Positions 33,661 through 44,410 of a stretch of 64,000 bases of DNA are shown here, piece by piece. Under the pieces are notes generated by a model that worked only from the letters and a program-made list of their open reading frames with translations, had not been told where the DNA came from and made no database searches. Position numbers and translations under genes: made by a program. The stretch's first letter is position 1; each line of letters starts with the position of its first letter. Origin of the DNA: Calamus simplicifolius. Its lineage: Eukaryota; Streptophyta; Magnoliopsida; Arecales; Arecaceae. The stretch is taken from positions 223,268 to 287,267 of the forward strand of contig UESW01001784.1 in assembly GCA_900491605.1 (NCBI GenBank), written 5' to 3'.

Positions 33661-35142
33661 TGTTGGCCCAGATGACAACCCAAGAGGGGGGGTGAATTGG
33701 GTTCTTTAAAAAAATTTAACCTCTTAAAAAATTGTTTGCTTAAGATGAATGAAAGTAAATGCAATGCAAATATAAAGCACAATCAATGAGATAGAGATAG
33801 AGACAATAGAAGCACGGCAAACACAAAGATTTTATAGTGGTTCGGTGTATCCAACACCTACGTCCACTCCCAAGATCCACTTGGGTCCACACTATAATCT
33901 CCTCGATTACAGCCGAGTTGTTTTACAAGCTCACAACCAAACTTGTTGTTTTACTCGGGATCACAACGAACCCAGCCGATTTTTCGGGCTCACCAGCACA
34001 CAACCCTAAACTCAAGCTAATCTAGCTTGACCCGAGGTATACAACCTCCACTAGTTCAATCCCTTTGATTGAACTAGGCACAAACAAAAAGAATATAGTT
34101 TTTCAAAGATACACAGCTCCTCAATGAGCAAATATTCAAAAATAAGTAAACAAGTTTAGAAAAGCCTGATTTGAAGTTGTTTGGCTTTGAGCTTTTCTTC
34201 TTTTCTTCTTTTCCTCTTCTCCCTTTGGAATGATGAATCAAGCCTCAGCTTTAATCCCTTACAGTTGTTGCAGTTGAGAATATTGAAAATAGAAGAAACG
34301 GAGCTTTTTCTTCAATTTGGGAAATCCACCATTTTTGATTTGAAGCGCCTTGGATTCCTCTTTGAGCTTTTAGGAGTGGAAGGATTTGAGTTTGAAGGTT
34401 TTTCTCGTGAGATTCAGGCTCAGGCTTTCTCAGATTTTTGATTCAAAATTTTTGTCTATTTTTTCGTCTCTTTTTCAAATGGGTGTTTTCCCCTTTTTAT
34501 AGATTTCTTCAATCCATTTTTGGGATGAAACTAGCCGTTGGAGTGTACCTGGAAACAAAATATATCCGTTAGAAATTAGGTAAAAAGAAAATATTACGTT
34601 AGAGCTGATCTGGCATTTTAAATTTTGTTCCAGTCAGGTTGGAGTCGGCTCAACTTTTCAGGTGTCGGCTCCAGGTCGTTTTTCCAAAAATAGAAATTTT
34701 CGAGTTCGTTGAGGAGTCGGCTCCGAAAAAGTAAGTGTCGGCTTACCATCGTCAGGTGTCGGCTTTCGAAAACTATAGGTGTCGGCTCCAGATGCTCAAA
34801 AAATCAACGTTCTGTCCCGCATTCGAGTCAGCTCCAGACACTGTAAGTGTCGACTCTGAAACTCTAGGTGTCGGCTCCGAAACTCTAGGTGTCGACTCCG
34901 GATCGTATCAAAAATCAGATTAAAATTGAATTGGCCATGGGGTCGGCTCCAGATTTTTAGGTGTCGACTCCAACTCTGAAACTTTGAAATCTCTAATTTG
35001 TATTTGATTCAAAATTCATTTCTTAATTCCTTTAAATTGATCAAATAAATTTAAGTCCTGAAACACTTATAAAATCCATTAGTAATCAAATAAATATACT
35101 CAATTCCTTTATTAATCATCAAAATCAATAAATGGATCAACA
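33661..35142 (-). repeat. 5' LTR of copia-1 (right copy on plus strand)
   Basis: Pairs with 24513-25993 at nearly the same length. In the element's sense, U3 begins at 35142, the motif cluster is at 34970-34640, the TATA box at 34502-34492 and R/U5 beyond. The inner end adjoins the PBS. Confidence 0.94.
34492..34970 (-). promoter_or_regulatory. LTR promoter: GGAGCCGAC motif cluster followed by TATA box
   Basis: On the minus strand CTATAAAAAGG (34502-34492) is a strong TATA box. Directly upstream, at 34640-34970, I count about twelve copies of GGAGCCGAC(A/C)CC or its GGAGTCGAC variant, spaced 20-50 bases apart. GCCGAC is the core of the DRE/CRT element bound by DREB/CBF AP2-family factors (established). 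That these factors act here is my inference. The same arrangement exists in all four LTRs of the two copia elements (TATA at 25341-25350, 48100-48110 and 56810-56820). Confidence 0.6.
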
Positions 35143-35780
35143 AAGCCCGACTCCGTGTCGGCACTCAAGCCCGACTTCGCGACGGCACATAAAGCCCGAC
35201 TTCGTGTCTGCACTCAAGCCCGACTCTGCGTCGGCACTTAAAGCCCGACTTCGCGTCGGCCCTCAAGCCTGACTCCGCGTTGGCACTCAAGCCCGACCTT
35301 GCGTTGGCACATAAAGTTCGACTCCGCGTCGGCACTCAAGCCCGACTTCGCATCGGTACAAAGCCCAACTCTGCGTCAGCGCTCAAGCCTGACTCCGTGT
35401 CGGCACCCAAGACCAACTTCGCGTTGGCACATAAAGTCCGACTTCGTATTGGCACCCAAGCCCGACTTCGCATCGGCATATAAAGCCCGACTTCGCATCA
35501 GCACCCAAGCCCGACTTCGCATCGGCACCCAAGCCCGACCTTGCATCGGCATTAAAGCCCAACTCTGCGTCGACACTCAAGCCCGACTTCGAGTCGGCAC
35601 TCAGCCTAACTTCGCGTTGGCACTCAGCCCGGCTTCGTGTCGGCATTCAAATCCGACTCCATATTGGCTCTCAAGCCCGGCTCTGTGGGTACTCAAGCCC
35701 AATGTCTACCCCTAAACCGACTTCACGTCAGCACCCAACTCCATCGGCATTCCCACCTTCGTATCGGCATAAGGTGTTAG
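35143..35780 (+). repeat. Tandem array of about 24 bp (cccgacttcgcgtcggcact) in Tat element A
   Basis: About 26 diverged units of aagcccgactTCGCGTCGGCAcTC type. Each contains the dyad CCGAC-ttcgc-GTCGG, so single strands could form a short hairpin. The array sits between pol and the antisense gene, and copia-1 was inserted exactly at its start. The open frames on both strands here (for example 35299-35715) are produced by the repeat and are not genes. Confidence 0.9.
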
Positions 35781-36068
35781 GCCGGGTCTTCACTACTTCA
35801 AGTCATTAGCGCCGGTCTCACTTTCCAAGACTTCAGCTACACTTGCCTATGGCCTCAGCCTCGACTATTCTCTAGAATCAGCTCGCACCGGCTTATTCTC
35901 TAAAATAAACTCACATCGGCTTATTCTCTAGAGTGAATGTGTCGACCATGATGGAAATCAAATGGCTATGAATCAAAAGTTTTTCATTAATGACAATTGA
36001 GTTTACAAAATTGCCGATCCAAGTCGGACTTTGGTACAATAAAACAGAAGCAAAAGATCTACAAGGGT
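35781..36068 (+). other. Spacer between tandem array and antisense gene
   Basis: Decayed simple repeats (aataaactcacatcggcttattctctag, about three copies at 35880-35935), then a short AT-rich piece. No coding sequence is seen. Confidence 0.6.
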
Positions 36069-38443
36069 TCAAGGCTCAGCTGATGTTGGGCTACGGACGG
36101 GGGAATGATTTTCTGGTGGAGTGTCCTCCATAGCCTCATCTGGATCCAGGCTGTTCAGATCTTCAAGGTTACGAACTTTTTTGCCTTGTCCTTGCAGTCT
36201 TGGAAGTCAATGTTGTAGGCAGAGGTAGTAGCCTTAGCCAGCTCTCCGCTAAAGCCAACGGATTGGCGGAAATCTTCCACTGCCTCGGCGGCTCAAGCCT
36301 CTGCCGCTGCCACCACCGCCTTCATCTTGGCCACCTTAGAGTCGGAGCAATGGGCTATCTCCTCGGCATTTTCTGCCCGCTCCTTAGCTATACCCCTTAG
36401 AGTGTTGGCGGTCTCCAAGCTGCTTCAACACACCAACAACTCCGTCTCCACCCGCTATGATCCTCTTCGGCAACACGTGCCGCCTCCGAAGCTTTCTCGG
36501 CCCTTTCTTCTTGGGCCCGGCCTCGGCTAGGGCCACCTCTAAAGCCTTCTCGACCCTTTTTACTTGGGCCCGGCCCTCGGCTAGGGCCACCTCTAGAGCC
36601 CCTCGGCCCTTTTCACTTGGGCCTCTTCCTCAACCCTCTCGGCCAGGATGGCTTCTAAAGCCTTTTCTGCCTTCTCTGCTCGGGCATGGGCTTGGTGGGT
36701 TTCTTTCTGTAATTGGCCAAGAGCGACCTTGACCTAAGAAAGAGCACTCTTCAAAGCAGCCAAAGAATTCACTGCCTACATGCAAAAGTCATTGTTAGGA
36801 TAAGATTATAAATGCAAAGTTGAAAGTTTGAGATTTCGAATACTCACTCAGAGATGAGCCACGAAAGCCTCTCAAAAGAAAGAGGAAGTCCTCTGCTCCT
36901 GAAGGGCTCCCTGGAGCTCGGGCAAGCACACTTATGCCATTGTTTTCTCCGCCCACGCCCCTCGCGCTCAAGGATAGTCTTGAAGGATAGTGAGGCGGCT
37001 TCGTCCTCGATGGCTTCGGCATGCTCCGAAGCCGATGGAATGGCATCAGAAGCCAAAGGCACCCCCATCTACTCCGTCACCCTGGGGGGCTCTTCGGTTG
37101 CTATCGCTTTTGCTTGTGGGGTAGCCTCGGGAACCGAGTCGGGGTTGGCTCAGTTACCCCCGCTTCTGGCATAGCCGGCGGCGATGGCAACACTTCAGGC
37201 CCTGGCCCTCCAGGGGAGTGTCGGCTGTGAGGCCGACATTTGCCTCCCTCTCTGATCGAGACCGGCGGGTGAGTGGAGTTGGAGATCGAGACCATGCCGG
37301 CGACAACGATCGAGGCCTCTTCCTCGGCTCCTCGGCCTCTATAATCTTTTCTTTGGCCTTCTCGGCCTTGGTCTTCTTCTGGCTGCCTTGGCTACAGCCC
37401 TCTTTTCAGCGGAGGCTCCATCCATCCTAGCCCTCCTTTCCTCGGCTACTGCCTTCCTCACCTCTTCAATCGAAGGCAACATACCTACACAAGGCAAATA
37501 AACTCAGTAAAAAAAAGGGGGGGATGGGGGGGAAGAGGAGAAGAAAAGAGGGAAAAGGGAAAAAGGAATAAGGTGAGTGAAGTGGCTACTCACCACCAGA
37601 TGGAATGAGGCCGGCAAGTTGGAGATTCTCCTTGGCCAAAAGTTGATTGCAACGAGGGATGTCAACAGTTAGAAGTTGCCCGAATGCTACCCGGTCCCTC
37701 AGGAGTATGGAAGAATCTTTATTTGGGTCGGTATTTGGCATTTCCCAGACCCCTCTCACCCCTCCGACATCAGCGAAGAAGAACCTATCCTTCCACCCCT
37801 TAACGGATGTAGGAAGGTATAGCTTGAGGGCCCTAGTGGGTCTAGGTGCGAAGGACCACCACCCCGCTTGCTTGCAGAGGGTGTAAAAGCTACGGAACAA
37901 GGAAATGCTAGCTTCTAACCCATGGAAATGATAAAGTACTAAGAAGCCAACCATAGTCCGAATGGAATTTGGGACTAACTATGCCGGTGCTATGGAATAT
38001 CTATCAAAAAGGTTGATGATGAAGGGATTAAGGGGTAGCTGAAGCCCAGCCTTGAAGAAGGCTCCGTACAAGGCAACTCTCCCGGAACGGGAAGAAGTCA
38101 CCCTATCTTCAGGAGTGGGACAGGATAGGCACATGTCGGTAGGAAGACTATATTTGGCCCTAAGATTTACAATGTCCTGGGCAGTCATGGTGGAAGCAAT
38201 CCATTCGAGGGATTCCCTCATGGTGGAGGATGGACCGGCGATGTTCGGGCGGTGCCGAATTAAGGCCCGGCCGGTGGCTGGATGAATCCCGGTCGGGGAT
38301 CGTCCGGCTGCTCACCGCTGTTCCAATGGAATGGTCAGGAGAAGAAGAAGACCAGCTGGGCGCTATAGAAGAGGAGGGTTGTGAAGGAACGAGGGAATAA
38401 CCCCGGAATCAGAAATTGAGCAAGAAAGCAAGGAAGAAGCCAT
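36069..38443 (-). pseudogene. Antisense gene of Tat element A: 'putative gypsy type transposon' domain, two likely introns
   Basis: Reads opposite to gag-pol. A TATA box (minus GCTATAAAAT) lies at 38605-38614, and the first plausible start is at 38443 (MASSLLS). The conserved part has LRAKYSLPTDMCLSCPTPED and RVALYGAFFKAGLQLPLNPF (38221-37979), then MVGFLVLYHFHGLEASISLF and KGWKDRFFFA (37954-37586). I recognise this as the Pfam 'putative gypsy type transposon' family (Transposase_28). A clear donor (GTGAGT at 37593) and acceptor (TTGTGTAG ending 37485) give a 109-nt intron. A second (GTGAGTA at 36847; TGCATGTAG ending 36777) gives 71 nt. Exon 3 encodes a heptad-rich C-terminus ending ..SAEP at 36069. 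Stops and frameshifts (about 38300, 37978 and several in exons 2-3) mark it as dead. The role is unknown. Antisense ORFs in this position are described for Tat/Retand elements. Confidence 0.75.
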
Positions 38444-38604
38444 GAAGGCTGAAATGAACTAACCTGAAGAACCTGAACTGGAATTGAAGATGGAAGAGCT
38501 TGGGAAGAAAGAATGGAGGTGGAAGATGAACAGGCACTTGCAGAGTCGGGATAGGGAAGCAAATATGATAAAAGTAAAAAACCGAGGATAGGGATGACTC
38601 CCCC

Positions 38605-38614
38605 ATTTTATAGC
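38605..38614 (-). promoter_or_regulatory. TATA box of the antisense gene in Tat element A
   Basis: Minus-strand GCTATAAAATGG, about 165 bases before the first candidate start codon at 38443 and 300 bases inside the 3' LTR. Its place makes it the likely promoter of the antisense transcript, separate from the LTR promoter. Confidence 0.55.
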
Positions 38615-38894
38615 CTCGTTTCAAATCGTTCCGCTCATCTCTAATTCGGCCACGTGCACGCTCGCCACTGGAAATCGTCTCGGCAGCCACCTGATACACA
38701 CAACGCGAGGGGCACCGCCAATGAGGGGACAGTGGTGACCTCATCGTAATGATAGCACCCGCCTTTTTGCAGTTCCTTACCCGAGAAGAATCCCACCTGA
38801 TCTCAACGGCCAGAATAGACGAAGATGGCACAAAGATCAGCCACCATGTGATATTAACACCCCTTTCGCTGGTAACTGCACACCCACCCATCTC

Positions 38895-38908
38895 AGGGGC
38901 AGGGGGCA
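38895..38908 (+). other. Polypurine tract of Tat element A
   Basis: aggggcagggggca lies two bases before the 3' LTR start at 38911, which supports the plus orientation of element A. Confidence 0.75.
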
Positions 38909-38910
38909 TC

Positions 38911-39646
38911 TGATCACTTTCCTAGGTGGTAGTATAACAGTTCACATAGTTCTCCCAGAGCCAAGTAATAATTTGACAACTAGTCCTAGCATCGGCCTTG
39001 GTTTTGGCCTCGGCCTCGGCCTCAGTCGCGAACCATATCAGCTTCAACATTTGCCTTGAGCCTCGCCTCGGCCTCGGCCTGTCCTCGAGCCTTGCCTCGA
39101 CCTTGGCCTAGAGCCCTATCTCGACCTTGGCCTCGGCCTGTCTTCGACCTCGGCCTCAGATCTTGCCTCGCATGCTCTCAACCCATAGTCATGGAACCAC
39201 CTCCGAATATTGGGCCCAGTGATTTAAAACACCAACAACTGCCGCATAGCTCGCTCACCGCTTTTACCAAAATCACGGGCGGTTACCGATATACTATGCA
39301 GTTGCCGATATCTACGGCGTGCGCTTAGCAACTATGCACCCACCTGCCGCTTACGGAGCCGATCCTAACGGAAGATGGGATTCGACAGTTTATCTACAAA
39401 GGGTAAGAGGGACTCTCGAACAGGTATATAAGGATCCTGACTCACAATGAGGGGGACTCAACCTCTACTATCTCATCTTAATCCCTATTCTTCAGATCGC
39501 TAACTTGAGCATCGAGGATCCCCACCGGAGCCACCGGCCCAGGACTTTCTTGTAGTTTCCGGCTAAAGGAGGCGGTCTTGTCAACCTTATGAAGACCCAC
39601 AAAGCCCTTCTCATGCTCGATGCTCTTCGTCAGTGATTTGGCAGCA
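38911..39646 (+). repeat. 3' LTR of Tat element A
   Basis: Begins TGATCACTTTCC and ends TTGGCAGCA. It matches 18280-19028 along its length, with a shorter CCTCGGC-repeat section. A TATA box (GTATATAAGG) is conserved at about 39424-39433. Confidence 0.9.
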
Positions 39647-39979
39647 ACAAATAGAATACATGTATTAGATTAAAATATTTAAATTTTAAAAATTTAATTG
39701 ATTTGAAACCATAAATTAAGGAAATAAAAAGATTAGAGTCCAATCATAGAGATTTTTTGAAAAAATAATAGAATCTAAATGAAATAAAATTTTATATAGG
39801 ATTAGTTTTAAATTTAAACTTATTATTATTTTATTTTACATTTAAATATAAGCTAATTATTTCACTTTTATATTATTAAATTTAGATTTTAAAAAAATTG
39901 AATTAAAAATAATGACAAGATAAGTAAAATATATATCCCATGTTATAATAATATACCACGTATATCTAATTATAATAAA
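39647..39979. other. AT-rich spacer between elements A and B
   Basis: About 330 bases of very AT-rich sequence without coding potential or recognisable repeat. It is the only non-element sequence between the two large insertions. Confidence 0.7.
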
Positions 39980-39984
39980 CCTAG
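39980..39984. repeat. Left target-site duplication of element B (cctag)
   Basis: cctag precedes the LTR at 39985 and recurs at 59755-59759. The perfect match across nearly 20 kb shows that both LTRs belong to one insertion. Confidence 0.95.
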
Positions 39985-40174
39985 TGATGCGGTTGAAATC
40001 CATTCTTTGGCTTGAGGATGGTGTACATCGGGATCCGAATAGCGTTCTACCGTCTGGGTGGACATGCAAAGTAGCCATTACGCAGGAAGAACGAGGGGTA
40101 ATCCCTGCAAAAACCCTTCGATGCCCAAGGCAATGAAAATCTTCAGCAATCAGATGAGAAGAGAAGGCTCCAGT

Positions 40175-43081
40175 TGTAACATCCTAAAAATCTTGTAATT
40201 TATTGGTAATATTAATGATATTTTTTTATTTGAAATAAAAGTCGAAGGGTTTCGATGAAGTGTGAGTGTGTTAGCCATTTGATAAATGTAAAAAGAAGAA
40301 ATTTATTAAGTAAATGAGTATATTTTTTAGTACTAATGAGTTTGATTTAAGAAATTGAGAGATTTAAGTTTTAATAGGCTTAAATCATAAGAAAAATCAA
40401 GTTTAGTTTGAGTTTTACCTTTAAGTGATGTTTTTAGTAATTAGAGTCAACTCTAATTGGAGTGGAGTCAACTCTGGCACGGTTTTGAACTTCGGCATGC
40501 TTTAGAGTCGGCTCCTGTAGAAGGAAGAGTCGACTCTATTGAAAAAATAGAAGGTTAGCATTTATGCCTCATATTAGAGCCGACTCTAATCTCTGCAGGA
40601 GCCGACTCTAAATTGTTAGAGCGACTCTAAGACGGCAGATTTCTTGGATTAAATCTTAAGATTTTCATATTTATTCTGTTTTAAGTCCAATTTGAGTGCC
40701 GTTTAAACGTTGGATTTCTAAAATCGAGCTCTTCAAGTTGGTTAGGTTTTTTTAGAAATATTACATAAAAGTATTATTTAAATAAAAAATCATAATCTAG
40801 GCTATAAATTAATTAAAAAAACTATGTCAGGAGCAAAATGGAAAAAGACTTCAATGTTAATTGCTAATTGTGCTAAGGGTAATTTGAGAAAAAAATCTAA
40901 GGGCAAAATATTATGGTTATGAGTAAGACACGTGTTTTCCAAAAAGCGTGTGTTAAGAGTGTTTGAGGCAAAATAAAAATTTGGCATGCCTTAGCCTCTA
41001 AGTTATCCATGACTTGGTCCTTAAGTCAATAGAGAAAAAAGGGGAAACGTGGGTTCAGCCAGAGAGAAAGAAAGAAAGAAGAAAGAAGAAAGAAAGAAAG
41101 AAAGAGAGAAGAGGAAGAAGAAGAAAAGAAGAAAGAAAGAGGAAGGGAAAGGAAAGCTTAGGGTTTGTACTTGGCTTTAGTTAAGCTATAGCTTCCTAGA
41201 TCTTGCATGACTTTAAATTTTCTTAGACTCTTATATTTTGAGGCAATAGTGAAAGTAATCTTGAGTCGAGAAAGGATGGAAGAAAATAATGAGATATTAG
41301 ATGTTAGATCATATATGCATGCATGGTTTCGTGGAAAACCTCGTGTGGAGGTAATCCTAATAGCTATTGTATCTGTATGTTGACGTAGATCAAGAGGGTT
41401 ATTTCAGGAAGCTGGAATATTGGAGTTGAGTACCAGTTGAGTAACTTGCTAAGGTGAGTGGGTTTCTTATCTAGCAATGAGAAGTTAATTTGAGCTAGTA
41501 TAATGAGATTAATACCTAGTTGTTGTATGTTATGTTTAGTAGAGTGTTATGTATGTTTTAAATCTAAGAAATGAGACCTAATATATGATATTCTGATACA
41601 TGAGTTTTAAGCATAAAGAAATAAGTATGAGTTTTGAGCATGAGTTTTAAGCATAAAGAAATAAGCATGAGTTTTCAGAATAAAGACATAAGCATGAGTT
41701 TCGATGAGGGGATGGTTGATGCATACATAGCATATTTGCATGATAAAGCTTTACAAATGGCATATTTTGGTGTATGTATCATACTGAGCATCAGGCAGCT
41801 ATGGGGCTGATCATCCTTTAGATTGTGCTATAGCATAAGCATTGCACACTACTATTGAGCCGGCACATTCTTGCGATTCGATCATACGATGAATCCTAGA
41901 GTCAGGAGTGAGTGCATGCTTGACTAGGCTAGAGGGGTAGATTGTAAGCAGCCCGTGGGGTCATGAATCATAGCTCAGTGGAACTGGTTACTATATATAG
42001 CCCGTGAGGGCAAAGAGGAAACCCGAGGTTACAGGGTTAAGGAACAAAGCACTTTGCCGGATAAACTGCACAGGTAAGGGGTGCTATTTGTGTGGAAATC
42101 CTGTTGCTAGTCATGCACCCAATGAGAGTATATCTACAGGAGGGCGACTGTAGGGTGGTACCTTAGAAGCATTACACACACAGCTCAGTAGTATGAGATT
42201 TAAAGTATATATTGTGATTTAAAAAGGACCAGTGGGCCAAGTAATTTCCCAAGAGGGGAAGTTTACATGAGATGCCAGTCGGCAGGCAGATCCCAGTGAA
42301 ATCTAAGAATTTAATAAAGAAAGTCTGGGCTGTAGGTAAAGAATGCATATCTTCATATTGTAATACATGTTTTTTTATCTTGATGAGTTATCTTTCAGTG
42401 GAAAGTTATTGTAGAGTATTTCAGTACTAATATATTATTTGAAAAATAAGCTACATTTTACTTTATCCGATATCATGTTAAAAATATACTTTGAGTTATA
42501 CATGCTATATAGTATCAGCATACGGTTGAATATGTAAGGTTATGGTTCTCTATTTCTCCATGGTTAGAGGGTTATCCAGTCACTGGGTCTTAGGTCTCAT
42601 CTCTCTATGATTGATATTTACTTTCAGATTAGTGAGTATTTCTACCAGGATCAAAGGATAAGCAGGACCGAACCCTTAGCTGGTGAAGCTTGCTTGGATG
42701 CAAGGGTGTATAGATGATAGCCTTGTATATTGAGATAGTGTGGAATGTATTTGTATATTTGCATATATGTATGTGTACAGTGAGATGTGGTAATGTATCA
42801 GACTTATTTGAATATGAATACAAGACTTATATTTTAAAGAAAATTATGAGCATAATGTATGTACTTATGATTTTGATATCGATTGTGAATGTAATCTTGT
42901 AAACTGCTTGAGGATGTTATAAAAAATATTATCTGAGCAGATTGATGCTTAGTGTTAATTTGAGTGATGTGCATATATATAATTGATCTGATAATAAAAG
43001 TTTTTAACAGGATGTATTTTCAAGTGTCTGCCACTTATGATAATGTGTTGGGGTTCTCTAGCTCTTTATGGAGCGCTACAT
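40175..43081 (+). repeat. Solo LTR of a Tekay/Del-type Ty3 element
   Basis: Starts TGTAACATCCTAAAAATC and ends GGAGCGCTACA, about 2.9 kb, with no coding sequence, PBS or PPT of its own. The length, the TGTAACA start and the internal 'gattcgatcatacgatgaatcc'-type segments fit the Del/Tekay group. It holds an AAG/GAAA-rich stretch (41061-41153), 'gagttttaagcataaagaaataagcatg' repeats (41600-41700) and a GAGTCGGCTC motif group (40444-40630). No clean TSD can be read because 84 further bases follow on the right. Confidence 0.65.
41061..41153 (+). repeat. GAAA/GAA-rich purine microsatellite
   Basis: An imperfect purine run of about 93 bases (agagagaaagaaagaaagaag and so on) within the solo LTR. 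Confidence 0.95.
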
Positions 43082-43165
43082 AAAGACTAGTAAAACTCTA
43101 TCCAATTATTACAGGTGTGCAGATATGCTGTCGATGGTCCCAGAAAGAAGGAGGAGCTAAAACCA
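43082..43165. other. Unexplained 84 bases between solo LTR and resumed LTR of element B
   Basis: taaagactagtaaaactc up to ggagctaaaacca matches neither the intact LTR of B nor the solo LTR. It could be the leader of the lost Tekay-type element, left by an imperfect recombination, or filler DNA. Confidence 0.5.
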
Positions 43166-43909
43166 TCAGAAGGATCTTCCTTCTTGAGGTGATTTTTCAG
43201 GAGCAATGGTCTTTACTAGAGTTTTTGGGCTTAGATTGCCTTCAAGAGCATACCTACGAGGTCTTAGGACTTGATATTTGTGTGCTGCTGAGAAGGTGAG
43301 CCATTACCTAATTTTTCAAGCACGTTTTAGGGAGTTAGCATCCGATAAGGCCAAAATCTTTGGTTATGGGGATCGGTAGTTGATGAAGCTGATGGGCACT
43401 TTATCGAGAATTTAAAATCTCGTTGATCATGAATGGAGTGTTGTATTTGGCTCTCATTTCTGTTTAGGAAAGCTTACTCCGCAATCTTTGTGATCAGGAT
43501 GGTTCATCCTCCAAAATATCAGGCATGGTTTGAAGCAGCAATGGCGCTTACATTGAAGGAATGAAGATCGATCCTAGCGAGGCATGGAGATAGCTCAGCC
43601 CTGCCGAGGTTTAAAGATTATTTGGTCCTTTCGAGGTACTGAGATAGCTCGGCCCTACCATGGTTCGGAGATAGCTTGGCCTAACCGAGGTTCGGAGACC
43701 GACTCTGGTGTCGGTGTCGAGACCGATGATGGCGTCGGTACTAACTCTGAAATCAATGAGGAGATCGACTCTTGCTGTCTATTGGATCATAGCCCAGTCA
43801 GTTCAAATGTGGCTTGATCGGCCAAATCAGAGATGACGAACCTTTGAAAACTCGACCTTTATCGTTGGATACATTTATTGATGCGGTGACAATTTTTTCT
43901 CGCATCACA

Positions 43910-43923
43910 TGCCCCCACTCCCT
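43910..43923 (-). other. Polypurine tract of element B
   Basis: On the minus strand tagggagtgggggc lies two bases before the inner end of the 3' LTR. This and the PBS at 58824-58843 set the minus orientation. Confidence 0.7.
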
Positions 43924-44410
43924 ATTCCAAAACGTAGGTTCGGGCATAGGAAGTAGAGTCTTTATATGGCTTCAGCTGATCAATCAATGAGCTTTGTTCC
44001 CAATATGGGTTTGTCGTCCGATTATATCGATTGGCTTATCGAAAAGTTTCATTCATCATGTGCCCCTCTATAGTCAGCCTTCCGCTCTTATTTGTGCTTT
44101 GAAAACTGAAAATGGTTGTTTGCATTTAAATTGTGAAGGCTAAGATCAGGAAAGGGTACCTTTACTCAGCTTTGTGGTGCGAGGAAAGACTCCTCGTATA
44201 TCCAGCGAGGGCGGCTGTGAGGGCGACACATGGCCGATCTAAGGATTAAAAAGCGTCCATCTCCTTGGGCGAGTTGGAACTCTTTAGTTTTCCACTCAGA
44301 GAAAACTAGATGGGCAACATGTAGCCCAATTGGGGGTCGAAGTATGGAGGTCAATGAGCTTTGATTCCTGAGTTTTCTCCCAATTAATGGCTTATGCTCC
44401 CCGTTCGACG

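Larger units (their letters stand above)
24513..35142 (-). mobile_element. Ty1/copia retrotransposon copia-1 (SIRE-like), nested in Tat element A
   Basis: A 10.6-kb minus-strand element with LTRs of 1481 and 1482 bp that end TGTTG...CAACA, a tRNA-iMet PBS, a PPT and a perfect aagcc TSD. Order in its own sense: 5' LTR (35142-33661), gag, PR, INT, RT, RH, third ORF, tandem repeat, PPT, 3' LTR (25993-24513). INT before RT defines Ty1/copia. The long LTRs, the gag and INT wording and the extra ORF after RH suggest the SIRE/Maximus lineage. This is inference, not a tree. It landed right after the Tat pol, at the first base of the 24-bp array. Confidence 0.93.
18280..39646 (+). mobile_element. Tat-lineage Ty3/gypsy retrotransposon A (with nested copia-1)
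   Basis: Two LTRs (749 and 736 bp) enclose gag, protease, RT, RNase H, a second archaeal-type RNase H, integrase, a 24-bp tandem array and an antisense gene. The second RNase H is the hallmark of the Tat clade. An antisense extra ORF between pol and the 3' LTR is also described for Tat/Retand elements. Removing copia-1 (24513-35142 plus one TSD copy) leaves about 10.7 kb, a plausible full-length Tat element. No 5-bp TSD is visible (gtggc on the left, acaaa on the right), so the flanks may have changed since insertion. All coding parts carry stops or frameshifts. Confidence 0.88.
39985..43907 (-). repeat. 3' LTR of element B, interrupted by a solo LTR
   Basis: Two parts, 39985-40174 and about 43166-43907, match the intact 5' LTR (58846-59754). 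The right part contains GGCC-CCGAGGT motifs at 43585-43700 that also make up the internal array. The interruption begins after 'gagaaggctccagt'. Confidence 0.9.

Noticed and set aside
35280..35715. Open frames of 66-138 codons on both strands
   Set aside because: By-product of the 24-bp tandem array.
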